Source: an uncultured Eggerthellaceae bacterium (GTDB lineage: Bacteria; Actinomycetota; Coriobacteriia; Coriobacteriales; Eggerthellaceae). Taken from it: a stretch of DNA of 64,000 nt. Under the pieces are notes generated by a model, which worked only from the letters and a program-made list of their open reading frames with translations, made no database searches and was not told the origin of the DNA. Where the stretch lies: assembly GCA_934617065.1 (NCBI GenBank), contig CAKTTY010000001.1, positions 255,801 through 319,800 on the forward strand, in the 5' to 3' direction. The position numbers were made by a program, and so were the translations under genes. This document shows, piece after piece, positions 17,513-25,587 of this stretch. How positions within the stretch are numbered: position 1 is the stretch's first letter; each line of letters starts with the position of its first letter.

Positions 17513-18023
17513 CACCACCGAGAACATCATCCTTATTGGCATGCCGGGCGCTGGCAAGTCAACCTTGGGCGTTGTTTTGGCGAAGATTCTTGGCTATGAA
17601 TTCATCGATGCCGACTTGCTTATTCAGGGCAAGCTCGACAAGACGCTGCAGAAGATTATCGATGCATGCGGTCCTGATGGCTTTATCGAAGTGGAAAATG
17701 AAGTGCTGTGCACGCTTTCCACGAGCCATGCCATCATTGCTACGGGTGGTTCTGCTGTCTATTCCGATGAGGCTATGAAGCATCTGTCTTCTATCGGCAC
17801 GGTTGTGTACTTGCAGGTTTCCTATGAAGAGCTGGAAAATCGTCTGGGCGGCCTTCATGAGCGCGGTGTCGTTATGAAGAACGGCATCGGCATGAGCTTG
17901 GCAGACTTGTATGAGGAGCGCGTGCCCCTGTACGAAAAGTACGCCGATCTTACTATCGACATCAATGGCCTTTCGGTTCGCGATGCGGCACGAAAGCTCG
18001 TCGATCAAATCTCTATGCTGTAA
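17505..18023 (+). CDS. Shikimate-kinase-like P-loop kinase
   Basis: Small kinase of 172 residues with the AroK fold. P-loop GMPGAGKST near residues 12-20, the D-x-D pair in FIDADLLI, the R in the lid (LHERGV) and the ERVPLY Arg are present. Two hallmark features of shikimate kinase are missing: the Arg of the F-R-x-x-E motif is replaced (GFIEVE), and the G-G-G substrate loop reads GGSAV. From knowledge of AroK structures these positions contact shikimate, so the substrate may differ. The start is the ATG overlapping the EamA gene. A strong terminator follows. It could still be the only AroK of the organism; this cannot be decided from the window. Confidence 0.75.
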   Translation: MTNTTENIILIGMPGAGKSTLGVVLAKILGYEFIDADLLIQGKLDKTLQKIIDACGPDGFIEVENEVLCTLSTSHAIIATGGSAVYSDEAMKHLSSIGTVVYLQVSYEELENRLGGLHERGVVMKNGIGMSLADLYEERVPLYEKYADLTIDINGLSVRDAARKLVDQISML

Positions 18024-18030
18024 AGCTTGG

Positions 18031-18057
18031 CGCCGGTCATCGACCGGCGTTTTTTTG
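18031..18057 (+). terminator. Intrinsic terminator after the kinase-like gene
   Basis: CGCCGGTC-atc-GACCGGCG stem followed by seven or more T. Confidence 0.92.
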
Positions 18058-18273
18058 TTTCATCGGATTTGTTGCTGGGCTGGCGGGCATGGTGATTGCC
18101 CTTCTGGGCGGTTGTGCATTGCCGAGGACTTCAGGTTCCTGGCGAGTTGGCTAACATGCTGCCAGGTAAACGGCAGGCCCCGTCTGGGCTTTGCGACCCT
18201 ATCCTTTTGGGTGTGGGATGGGTCGTTGCCGGGCGGGGCCTGATGCAAATGCGTTGTATGTGCATCGATGCCT

Positions 18274-18678
18274 TTACAGCTCGATGCTCCTGGAAGAGCC
18301 GTCAATGTCATCGATCTTGGCAATGCCTTCTTTCAGGGAGAAGAATGTCAGGCGCGGATCGCCCCAGTCTTCATAGGTTTCGCCAAGTGCCGTCATGTGC
18401 TCGTAGCCCGCTTTGCGAACTTCATCGCCCGCGGTGTCGTTCAAATCGGCTACGCCTGTAACGATGATCCAGCCACGGCCAGGCTTCCATGCGGAAAGCT
18501 CGAATTTGGGGTTCTGCTGCAGCTGATGATAAACATCTTTGTTGGTTGCGGTGCAGAACCACAGGGTATCGCCTTCGCGCATGACGAAGCTGAAGGGGCG
18601 AACGCGGGGCTGGTCGCCTTCGCAGGTTGCCAGGTACCATGCGGGTACCGCGGTAAGGTATTCAATGATGTCGTCCAT
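18274..18678 (-). CDS. Pyridoxamine 5'-phosphate oxidase-like flavin-binding protein
   Basis: Split-barrel protein of 134 residues. The N-terminal half (VPAWYLATCEGDQPRVRPF, then DTLWFCTATNKDVYHQL) fits the PNPOx-like family that binds FMN, F420 or haem, seen in many gut anaerobes. No catalytic assignment is possible; annotated relatives are usually general FMN-binding proteins. AAGGAACACC precedes the ATG. It is monocistronic on the minus strand, upstream of nothing obvious, and shares orientation with the ECF operon 170 bases away, which ends towards it. Confidence 0.82.
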   Translation of the reverse strand: MDDIIEYLTAVPAWYLATCEGDQPRVRPFSFVMREGDTLWFCTATNKDVYHQLQQNPKFELSAWKPGRGWIIVTGVADLNDTAGDEVRKAGYEHMTALGETYEDWGDPRLTFFSLKEGIAKIDDIDGSSRSIEL

Positions 18679-18844
18679 GGTGTTCCTTTCGAGTGGTTGG
18701 AGGTTGCCTTGGTTGCTAGGATCGTCAAATGCCGTGACGGCTCCGATGCGTTCGCGGTTTGGGCTTTGACGTTTGTGCGTCGGTTTTCCTTGCTGGGCTA
18801 GGGTTTGAGCGAGTGGGGAAGTGTCGGGCTGTGCGGTTCTGCGT

Positions 18845-19657
18845 TTACAGCAGCATGTTCAAGACGAGGTCGGTTGCCAGTACCGCTGCAGTGCCGATTC
18901 CCAAATAAACGGTACCAGCGATATCGCGCTTGCTGAAAGAGAGTTCTTTTAGGCGGGTGCGGTTTTCGCCTCCATGATAGCAGCGTGCATCCATGCCCAA
19001 AGAAAGCGTTTCGGCATGTCGGAATGCGCTGGTGAACAGAGGCACGATAAGCGAAGTCATCATGGCGACGCCCCCTTTGGGTCCCTTGCCGAAATTAGCG
19101 CCACGGCTAATCTGCGCGCGGTAGATAGTGCGCAGCTCGATAGCGAACTGAGGCAGGAAGCGCAGGGCGATGCCCATCATCATGGACAGCTCATGAGCAG
19201 GCAGCCCGAAGCGTTTGAAAGGCTCTAGAAGGCGCTCAAAGCCATCGGTGAGGTCGAGCGTGGTGGTGGCCAGCGTAAGCAAGCTCACGCCCAACAGCAG
19301 CATGGTAAGGCGGATGGCGATAAAGAGCGCCTGGTGCAAGCCTTGCTGGCTAATGCAGATGATCCATAGTTGAAAGTACACTTCGCCGCCCTGAACGAAG
19401 AAAATGTTCAGCAGGGCAGTGAAAACCACCAGAATGGCCAGGGGCGCGATGGAGGTGAACGCCTGGCGAAGCGAAATGTGCGCGAAAGCAAACATTCCCG
19501 CAGTAAACAATGCAGCGACGCCTAACGATACGTACGACCCCGCAGCAAACACCATAACCATGAACAGGATTGAAAGCAGGAGCTTTGCGCGTGGGTCCAT
19601 GCGGTGAACAGCGGAATCCTTGGCTATGTAGCGACCGAATACGGCATCTATATTCAT
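18845..19657 (-). CDS. ecfT: ECF transporter transmembrane component EcfT
   Basis: Membrane scaffold of an energy-coupling-factor vitamin importer, 270 residues, about five helices. The two coupling-helix motifs that contact the ATPases are seen: AQISRGANF and the second Ala/Gly-Arg motif MDARCYHGGENRTRLK. The start ATG overlaps the stop of ecfA2 (ATGA), so it is translated with it. Last gene of the riboflavin-type ECF operon. No clear terminator is visible after its stop. Confidence 0.93.
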   Translation of the reverse strand: MNIDAVFGRYIAKDSAVHRMDPRAKLLLSILFMVMVFAAGSYVSLGVAALFTAGMFAFAHISLRQAFTSIAPLAILVVFTALLNIFFVQGGEVYFQLWIICISQQGLHQALFIAIRLTMLLLGVSLLTLATTTLDLTDGFERLLEPFKRFGLPAHELSMMMGIALRFLPQFAIELRTIYRAQISRGANFGKGPKGGVAMMTSLIVPLFTSAFRHAETLSLGMDARCYHGGENRTRLKELSFSKRDIAGTVYLGIGTAAVLATDLVLNMLL

Positions 19658-20544
19658 GATTGCGCAGCCTCGCTTTCGCCAAGGATGCGAGCTATTTCAT
19701 CTGCTAACGATTCGGGCAGATAGAGCTTTTCGGGCAAGGGCATGCCTTCGGCACGAAGCTGGTTTGCCAGGGTTTGGGCATGGGGGATACCGAGGCCGAT
19801 TTCGCGCAATTCGACCGCGTGCTTGGTGAAGATTTCCTCTGGTGTGCCTAGGAACGCCACTTCGCCTTCGTGCATGACCAGCATGCGATCTGCAAGAAGG
19901 GCGATGTCGTTCATGTTGTGCGAAACCATTACCACCGTAAGGTTGCGCTGCTCGTGGAGCTGTTTGATGAGGTCGAGGAAATCAGCGCGTGATGCCGGGT
20001 CAAGGCCAGCAACTGGTTCGTCGAGCACCAACGTGGTGGGGCGCATGGCAAGCACGCCGGCAAACGCCACGCGTCGCTGCTGACCACCCGAAAGCTCAAA
20101 GGGGCTGCGTTCGCTCAGCGTATCGAAATCAAGATGCACATCGGCCAGTGCTTCGCGGATGCGGGAATCAACCTCATCTTCGGGTAGACCCATATTGCGG
20201 GGGCCGAACGCCACATCCTCATAGACTGTTTCGGCAAACAGCTGGTGTTCGGGGTACTGGAATACTACGCCGATATCGCCGCGAGCGCACGTTGCGTTTT
20301 TGCGGTCCGCCAGATCTTTGCCGTTCCAGAGCACACGCCCTTCGGTGGGGTTTGCAAGGCCGTTCAGGTGCTGTACCAGAGTGGATTTGCCAGACCCCGT
20401 ATGTCCTGCAATGGCAAGGAATTCGCCGTCGTTGAGGGTGAAGCTGACATTGCGCAAGGCGTAGCGCTGCACTTCTCCGGCTTTCTTTTGTCGTTTGGTG
20501 AGCGGCGTGTAGCTGAAGCTTACCTGTTCGAAAGCGATCGACAC
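19654..20544 (-). CDS. ecfA2: ECF transporter ATPase EcfA2
   Basis: ATP-binding subunit, 296 residues. Walker A GHTGSGKST near residue 47, Q-loop VFQYPEHQLFAETVYEDVAFGPRNMGL, signature LSGGQQRRVAFAG, Walker B TLVLDEPVAGLD and the switch His in VMVSHNM. The N-terminal FEQVSFSYTPLTKRQKKAGEVQRYAL insertion is typical for EcfA2. Overlaps ecfA1 by 25 bases and ecfT by four, as in a tightly coupled operon. Confidence 0.94.
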   Translation of the reverse strand: MSIAFEQVSFSYTPLTKRQKKAGEVQRYALRNVSFTLNDGEFLAIAGHTGSGKSTLVQHLNGLANPTEGRVLWNGKDLADRKNATCARGDIGVVFQYPEHQLFAETVYEDVAFGPRNMGLPEDEVDSRIREALADVHLDFDTLSERSPFELSGGQQRRVAFAGVLAMRPTTLVLDEPVAGLDPASRADFLDLIKQLHEQRNLTVVMVSHNMNDIALLADRMLVMHEGEVAFLGTPEEIFTKHAVELREIGLGIPHAQTLANQLRAEGMPLPEKLYLPESLADEIARILGESEAAQS

Positions 20545-21341
20545 AGTTCCTCCTTCAGCGTTGCGGTTTCGATATGGGTGCCAACGTTGATGCCGCGATC
20601 TTGCAGAAGACGCGACATGTGGGTGGCAAAGGGTACGTCAAGATTAAGGTCGCGAAGAATATGGTCCTGCGTAAGTACTTCGTCGGGGGTGCCGTCGAGT
20701 ACGCAGTGGCCATCGTTCAGCACGATCACGCGATCGGCCTCTGCAGCTTCTTCCATGAAGTGAGTGATCATGATAACGGTCATGCCCTGTTCGTGGAGCT
20801 CTTTGCATACGCGCATCAAGCCGCGGCGTCCGCGCGGATCGAGCATGGCTGACGCCTCATCGAAAATCAGAATGGAGGGATGCATTGCCAGCACGCCTGC
20901 AATGGCGACGCGCTGCTTCTGGCCTCCAGAAAGGGCTGCGGTTTCGCGTTTGCCGGAGCCAGCCAAGCCGACCTTTGCCAACGATTCCTCTACGCGTTGA
21001 CGAAGCTCGGGGTTTTTTATGCCCAGGTTTTCGGGGCCGAATGCCACATCGTTTTCAACAAGGCTGGCGACGATCTGGTCATCGGGGTTTTGGAACACTG
21101 CACCTGCCGCGCTGCGAATAGCGAAGGTGTTGTCTGGATTGTTGGTTTCCAGGTTGTTCACGGTTACGGTGCCGGTATCAGGCACCAAGAGTGCGTTGAT
21201 GAGCTTCGAGAACGTTGATTTACCTGAGCCGTTGGCGCCCAAAACGCAGACGAACTGGCCCTCTTCGATAGAGAGAGCCAGTTCGGAAAGTACCTTGGTT
21301 TCGCCTGTATAGGTAAAGGAAACGTCGGAAAAGGTAATCAC
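20520..21341 (-). CDS. ecfA1: ECF transporter ATPase EcfA1
   Basis: Partner ATPase, 273 residues. Walker A GANGSGKST near 35, Q-loop VFQNPDDQIVASLVENDVAFGPENLGI, signature LSGGQKQRVAIAG, then the Walker B region ILIFDEASAMLD, and the switch His in MITHFMEEA. The Q-loop with N-P-D-D-Q-I is the EcfA1 form, against Y-P-E-H-Q-L in EcfA2. It sits three bases after the S-component gene. EcfA1-EcfA2-EcfT modules can be shared with other S components; whether this one is dedicated cannot be seen. Confidence 0.94.
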   Translation of the reverse strand: MITFSDVSFTYTGETKVLSELALSIEEGQFVCVLGANGSGKSTFSKLINALLVPDTGTVTVNNLETNNPDNTFAIRSAAGAVFQNPDDQIVASLVENDVAFGPENLGIKNPELRQRVEESLAKVGLAGSGKRETAALSGGQKQRVAIAGVLAMHPSILIFDEASAMLDPRGRRGLMRVCKELHEQGMTVIMITHFMEEAAEADRVIVLNDGHCVLDGTPDEVLTQDHILRDLNLDVPFATHMSRLLQDRGINVGTHIETATLKEELCRSLSNR

Positions 21342-21344
21342 GGT

Positions 21345-21926
21345 TTAGCGACCCTTCGTCTGATCCTTCTTAGGAGTAATAAGGTTAGAGATTGATTTGT
21401 AGATAACCAGCGTCAGAACCGCGTTGAGCAAACCCTTAAGCAGGTTGAACGGAATGAGGATGGGGATGATCATTGCCGTTACCGCTTCAAAGGGGACGCC
21501 CAGCCACATGGGAGTAACAACGAGGTTGCCCACAACAGCACCAGCCATCGCGGCGATGATGCTGAGCACCAAGCCGCCAATAGCGGCGGGGTAGGTGCGC
21601 TTCTTCTTGTAGATGATAGCGGCGGGCAATACGAAGCACGTAACGGTGAGCACATTCATAAGTGCACCAGTGAAGTCCGCCATGAGCAGGCCGTGAATGA
21701 TGGCGGTTAGGATACCTACCGCAACGCCGGCGCCAGGGCCGAATGCGAAGCCGGAAACCATGGCAGGCATATTTGAGGCGTCAAATTTAAGCCAGGTTAC
21801 GCCGGGCAGCAAGGGGAATTCGATGAACGAAAGAAGAACGCCAATGGCGCACATGAGGGCCATGGTGACCAGCTGTTTGGTGGACCATGCGTTGGTGTTC
21901 TTGGTGGGGGTGTTCGGGGTAGACAA
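21345..21926 (-). CDS. ECF transporter S component, riboflavin type (RibU-like)
   Basis: Substrate-binding membrane subunit of 193 residues with six hydrophobic helices. The segment TWLKFDASNMPAMVSGFAFGPGAG matches the RibU-type L-x-x-D-x-S-x-x-P-A motif between helices 1 and 2. The upstream FMN riboswitch makes riboflavin (or FMN precursor) the likely substrate. The start codon is TTG (21926 on the minus strand) behind a perfect AGGAGG. The riboswitch ends only a few bases before this ribosome site, so control of translation initiation is plausible. First gene of the operon with ecfA1, ecfA2 and ecfT. Confidence 0.9.
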   Translation of the reverse strand: MSTPNTPTKNTNAWSTKQLVTMALMCAIGVLLSFIEFPLLPGVTWLKFDASNMPAMVSGFAFGPGAGVAVGILTAIIHGLLMADFTGALMNVLTVTCFVLPAAIIYKKKRTYPAAIGGLVLSIIAAMAGAVVGNLVVTPMWLGVPFEAVTAMIIPILIPFNLLKGLLNAVLTLVIYKSISNLITPKKDQTKGR

Positions 21927-21940
21927 AGTAGGCCTCCTGT

Positions 21941-22093
21941 CTCTTCCATCCGGACTGTAACCGTTGGCTTTGGACTTGCACCAAATCAGTCTGCTTAAGC
22001 CGCCAGGCCAAGCAGGGTTGCGGGCTTCAGATGAAGCTAGGTTGCTTCGGGGGATCTGTTACCGCCAGTGAGGAATTTCACCTCGCCCTGAAA
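21941..22093 (-). promoter_or_regulatory. FMN riboswitch (RFN element)
   Basis: Read on the minus strand, the conserved RFN blocks occur in order: AGGGCGAGGTGAAATTCC, then CACTGGCGGTAA, AGCCCGC, GATTTGGTGCAAGTCC, and finally ACGGTTACAGTCCGGATGG. This is the classic FMN-sensing aptamer. The last block ends a few bases before the AGGAGG of the RibU-like gene. High FMN is expected to turn off the importer operon. Confidence 0.97.
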
Positions 22094-22108
22094 CAGCGTT
22101 CGCGGGTT

Positions 22109-22137
22109 ATCCTACCATTCTCTAGTGCCTTGCTCAA
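22109..22137 (-). promoter_or_regulatory. Promoter of the FMN-riboswitch ECF operon
   Basis: On the minus strand TTGAGC (-35) and TAGGAT (-10) are separated by exactly 17 bases and lie just upstream of the RFN aptamer. Confidence 0.65.
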
Positions 22138-22139
22138 CT

Positions 22140-22368
22140 GGGGCAGTGTTTTTGCGGGAGCTTCCTCTTCCGCAATGACGAATCCCTTGCGGGAGCCCCG
22201 CCTGGAGCAAAGGAGCCATCGCGGGAGTTTTCCCTGCAGCGAAGGGTCCTTTGCCAACGTCGTAAAGTGGCCGGCACCCATCGGCAGTCTCTCCTTTGGT
22301 GAAGGGGCATTTTGGAGCTTCCCTGCATCGAAGAGGCCTTTGCGGGAGTTTTCCTCCGCACGGTAAAA
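22140..22368 (+). repeat. Degenerate GC-rich repeats (array A)
   Basis: Several imperfect copies of a roughly 35-40-base unit built around TTGCGGGAGTTTTCCCTGC and CGAAGGGTCC-like segments (clear copies begin near 22152, 22182, 22216 and 22331). No long coding frame with a ribosome site is present. The unit is the reverse complement of part of the array at 22995-23330. Confidence 0.55.
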
Positions 22369-22471
22369 GAAGGTGGAGCTGTAAAGGGTTGTGAAGGATG
22401 TTATGGTGCGTCTGTTTGGAGTGCAGAAGGGGTGTGATAAGATAGCAGAGCTGATTGTCAGCATCCTTTTT

Positions 22472-22547
22472 GCCCCCGTAGCTCAGAGGATAGAGCGTCG
22501 GTTTCCTAAACCGTGCGTCGGAGGTTCGAGTCCTCTCGGGGGCGCCA
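22472..22547 (+). tRNA. tRNA-Arg(CCT)
   Basis: Acceptor GCCCCCG/CGGGGGC with encoded CCA, D arm GCTC-AGAGGATA-GAGC, anticodon loop TTCCTAA (CCT), T-loop TTCGAGT. The lowest pair of the anticodon stem is T-T, a mismatch. Length 76 with CCA. Confidence 0.95.
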
Positions 22548-22556
22548 GTATCTTCA

Positions 22557-22582
22557 GGTCCGCCTTTGCGGGCCTTTTTTAT
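22557..22582 (+). terminator. Intrinsic terminator of tRNA-Arg
   Basis: GGTCCGC-cttt-GCGGGCC stem (one G-T pair) followed by six T. Confidence 0.75.
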
Positions 22583-22779
22583 TGCAAGTTGCGCGTTACC
22601 GGGAGTGGTTTAAAACGTGCCTCGTGGTTATTCAGCCTATGGGACAGTTTTTTGTCGTCGCGTTTACAGTGGTGCAGACCTCGCCATAGCGTTGCCCCCG
22701 CCCCTGCCTATAGATCGCTTCGCAGTATTGCCCGCCTGTCCCGCTTATAGCGCTGGTTCGATGCCTTCTCGGGAGCTCG

Positions 22780-22968
22780 AAAACAAAAATACGGCCCGAA
22801 TTGCAACTTTTTTGCGATTAGGGATTGTTCCGGAGCGCCAAAGTGCGGATATCGGCTCGAAAATGCAGTAAATCGGCCGTGAAACGGCTTGTTTTTGCTT
22901 TTTGGGAACAGGAGGGAGTCCCTAATCGAAAAAAAGTTGCAAAGAAGTCGGATTTTTTGTTTTTACAA
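22780..22968. repeat. About 190-base element with long imperfect terminal inverted repeats
   Basis: The 26 bases at 22801-22826 and 22917-22942 are reverse complements with two mismatches (core TTTTTTGCGATTAGGGA against TTTTTTTCGATTAGGGA). The similarity continues outwards through an AAAACAAAAA block on each side. The interior has no recognised gene. The size and terminal repeats resemble a miniature mobile element or a structured intergenic repeat; no target-site duplication was identified. A 20-base piece recurs at 63893. Confidence 0.55.
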
Positions 22969-22994
22969 GGTGCGGACCGGCCCAGCGGGGCAGA

Positions 22995-23330
22995 CTCTGC
23001 GAAAGATGCGTGGCGCCGCAGCGGGGTAGGCTTCGCAAAAGACGCATGGAGCCCAGTGGCGGCAAGGGGGCAAGTCGCGCAAAAGATGTACGGAGCTTAG
23101 TGGCGACAAGGGGCAAGTCCTGTGAAAAGAGGAAATGAGCCCAGCGATGGCAAGGGGCGGATCCTGCAAAATAACGAGAATTCCGGCGGCGGCAGGGGAA
23201 ACTCCCGCGAAATAAGCGAAGAACCCAGCGATGGCAACGGAGCGGATCTTGCACAAGACGCGCGGGCCGTGGTGACGGCGACGAGGCAAGTTTTCGCGAA
23301 AGAGATAAGCAGCTCATCGCTTTCCCCTCG
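22995..23330 (+). repeat. Degenerate tandem repeat array, about 44-base period (array B)
   Basis: About eight consecutive imperfect copies begin near 22995, 23031, 23076, 23120, 23164, 23203, 23249 and 23292. Each opens with GCGAAAGA or GCAAAAGA and continues with a GGAGCCCAGTGGCGGCAAGG-like stretch. The open frames through the array have no ribosome site and change composition freely, so I regard it as non-coding. Nothing else is seen in the 900-base gap between tRNA-Arg and pknB. Confidence 0.65.
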
Positions 23331-23486
23331 GCATTGCCCGTTGTTTTTAGCGATTCAAATTCGTGGTTTAAGGTTATAGCCCCTTTGCTGATGTCGGACG
23401 CTTCTGGGCTTTCAACTTTGATTCGGGCAGCTGCCACGGGCTTTCTATTGTTTGGTGAGCAGTGCATGTTATGCAGAATAGCCTGT

Positions 23487-23523
23487 AAAAAAATAAGGCC
23501 TCGCGTTGCTGCGAGGCCTTATT
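23487..23523 (-). terminator. Intrinsic terminator of the pknB operon
   Basis: AATAAGGCCTCGC pairs with GCGAGGCCTTATT; on the minus strand the stem is followed by a run of T. Confidence 0.88.
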
Positions 23524-23554
23524 GTGCTAGTCGTTGTACTTATCGACGTGCTGG

Positions 23555-25474
23555 TTAGTTGTTTCCCGATCCGCCGGATCCTTGGTTGTTGGTGCTGCTA
23601 GGGCCATCGGAGATAGTAAGGGTAACTGTGCTGCCGCTAGTGCTCTGCGAGATAACATTTCCCTTCGCTACCGTTGAATCGGACTTGTACTTCAGATCAT
23701 ATTTGTAACCTGCTTTGTCGAGGGTTTCTTTTGCCTTGCTCTCGGACATACCAACTACATTGGGGGCTTCACCAAGACCGCTGGAAATGGTGATGGTAAT
23801 GGTGGTTCCCTTGGTGGCGGTGCCTGTTTTGCTCTGCTTTGTTACGTTGCCCTTTTCGACATCCTTGCTGGTTTCGGTCGTGGTGTTAACCGCGAAGCCT
23901 GCGCTTTCCAGCTTGGAGGTTGCCTGCGACTGAGTCATGCCCACAACGTTGGGGATAGTAACCTTTTCAGAGCCCTTGGAAAGGTGGAACACAACCGTGT
24001 CACCCTTGTTTGCTGTGGTGCCCGAGGGGGTTTCCTGCGATGCAACCATGTTCTCGTCAACATCGTCGGAGAATACGGAATCACCTTGCTGGCCCGTTAG
24101 CCCCGCTTCGCTCAATGCTTTCTGAGCTTCGTCGGCAGATTTGCCCTTCAAATCGGGGACGGTAACTTGCTCGGTTCCCTTAGAAACATTGATCTTGATG
24201 GTAGAGCCCTTTACGGCCTGCTCGCCCGCCTGTGGGTCGGTGCTTACTACACTGCCAGCAGGAACGGAGCTGCTATACACTTCCGTTTCGGTGCCAACCT
24301 TGAATCCTGCCTGCTCAAGGGTGGTGCGTGCCTGGGCAATAGACTTGTTCGTTACATCGGGCACGGTAACCTTGTCGCCGCTGCCATTCATGGCAAACAT
24401 AGCACCCGCAATGCCGATGATGCACAGCAGTGCTACGACAACACCGATGATGGTGTTGCGCTTTTTCTTTTTGGCGGCTGCCTCTTCGTCTTCAGCGGAA
24501 TATACGCGTGGGCCTACCTGGGTAAAACCACCGGTAGCTTGGCCGCCAGCAACGGGGCTCATAACGGCGGTGCCGTTTTGCATAGGCGCAACGCCACCAA
24601 TAACCTGGGTTTTAAGGCCGCTGATATCACCGCCAAGGGCGATGGGGCGACCTGCCAGGAAGTCGTTCAGCACATGACGCATTTCCGCTGCGTCTTTGAA
24701 GCGCTTATTGGGATCCTTTTCCAGGGCCTTCATGATGATGGTTTCCAGGCCGGGATCGATATTCGGATTGATGGTGCTAGGCGGTGCGGGAAGTTCGTTG
24801 ACCTGCTTTACGGCAACGCTTACTGCATCTTGGCCGTCGAAGGGAAGCTTTCCGGTGGTGGCTTCGTAGAGAACTACGCCCAACGAGTAGATGTCGCTGG
24901 CGCCAGTGAGTTCCTTACCCTGAGCCTGCTCGGGCGATACGTAGTGGGCAGTGCCCAGAACGGTTGCCGTTTGGGAAAGGCCTGCGTCACCTGCGCGTGC
25001 AATGCCGAAGTCCATTACCTTGATGTTGCCATCAGGCTGGATCATGATGTTTTGCGGCTTGATGTCGCGGTGGATTACGCCGCCTTCGTGCGCAACGGAA
25101 AGCGCCTGAGCAATCTGGCTGCCGATTTCGGCCGCCTTTCGCTGATTGATTGCGCCTCGTTCGTTGATGGCGGTTTTAAGATCGGTTCCGCGGAGGAACT
25201 CCATAACAATGTAGTAGGTTTCGCCGTCTAAGCCCCAGTCGTAAATGCTTACGATGTAGGGGCTCTGCAGGTTAGCTGCAGATGCCGCTTCCTGACGGAA
25301 ACGCTTGGTAAAGGTTGGGTCGGCTGCATACTGGGGCAGCATAACCTTTACGGCTACCGTGCGGCCTAGGACGTTGTCCTGTGCGCGGTATACCTCTGCC
25401 ATGCCACCAAGGCCGACTCGTTCAGTTAGCGTGTAACGGTTGTTGAATGTTCTGCCAACCATGCTTCCAGCCAC
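23555..25474 (-). CDS. pknB: Serine/threonine protein kinase with PASTA domains (PknB-like)
   Basis: Membrane kinase that senses peptidoglycan or lipid II with its outer PASTA repeats. Kinase domain (first about 275 residues): Gly loop GLGGMAEVYRA, catalytic Lys in AVKVML, HRDIKPQN, DFG, and activation-segment GTAHYVSPEQ. One membrane helix follows near 340-362 (NTIIGVVVALLCIIGIAGAMFAM), then four PASTA repeats and a Ser/Asn/Gly tail. The GTG at 25474 is chosen as start because AAAGGGAG lies seven bases upstream and the kinase begins within a few residues; an ATG 20 codons earlier is a possible alternative. Downstream of the RodA-PBP fusion in the actinobacterial division/growth operon. Confidence 0.95.
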   Translation of the reverse strand: MAGSMVGRTFNNRYTLTERVGLGGMAEVYRAQDNVLGRTVAVKVMLPQYAADPTFTKRFRQEAASAANLQSPYIVSIYDWGLDGETYYIVMEFLRGTDLKTAINERGAINQRKAAEIGSQIAQALSVAHEGGVIHRDIKPQNIMIQPDGNIKVMDFGIARAGDAGLSQTATVLGTAHYVSPEQAQGKELTGASDIYSLGVVLYEATTGKLPFDGQDAVSVAVKQVNELPAPPSTINPNIDPGLETIIMKALEKDPNKRFKDAAEMRHVLNDFLAGRPIALGGDISGLKTQVIGGVAPMQNGTAVMSPVAGGQATGGFTQVGPRVYSAEDEEAAAKKKKRNTIIGVVVALLCIIGIAGAMFAMNGSGDKVTVPDVTNKSIAQARTTLEQAGFKVGTETEVYSSSVPAGSVVSTDPQAGEQAVKGSTIKINVSKGTEQVTVPDLKGKSADEAQKALSEAGLTGQQGDSVFSDDVDENMVASQETPSGTTANKGDTVVFHLSKGSEKVTIPNVVGMTQSQATSKLESAGFAVNTTTETSKDVEKGNVTKQSKTGTATKGTTITITISSGLGEAPNVVGMSESKAKETLDKAGYKYDLKYKSDSTVAKGNVISQSTSGSTVTLTISDGPSSTNNQGSGGSGNN

Positions 25475-25587
25475 GTTTGTACTCCCTTTGGATCCATGCT
25501 TAACGACCATCGCATAAGCATATCGTATTACCATGTCAAGTTCCTCGTTTTTGCAAGGCTTTCACGAGGAATCAGGAAACGCTTTTC

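Noticed and set aside
22140..23330. CRISPR array
   Set aside because: Units are degenerate along their full length with no constant repeat and unique spacers, and no cas genes are in the window.
22922..23467. Open frame of 181 codons on the minus strand across repeat array B
   Set aside because: No ribosome site, composition set by the 44-base repeats, and other frames over the same array are equally open; not a gene.
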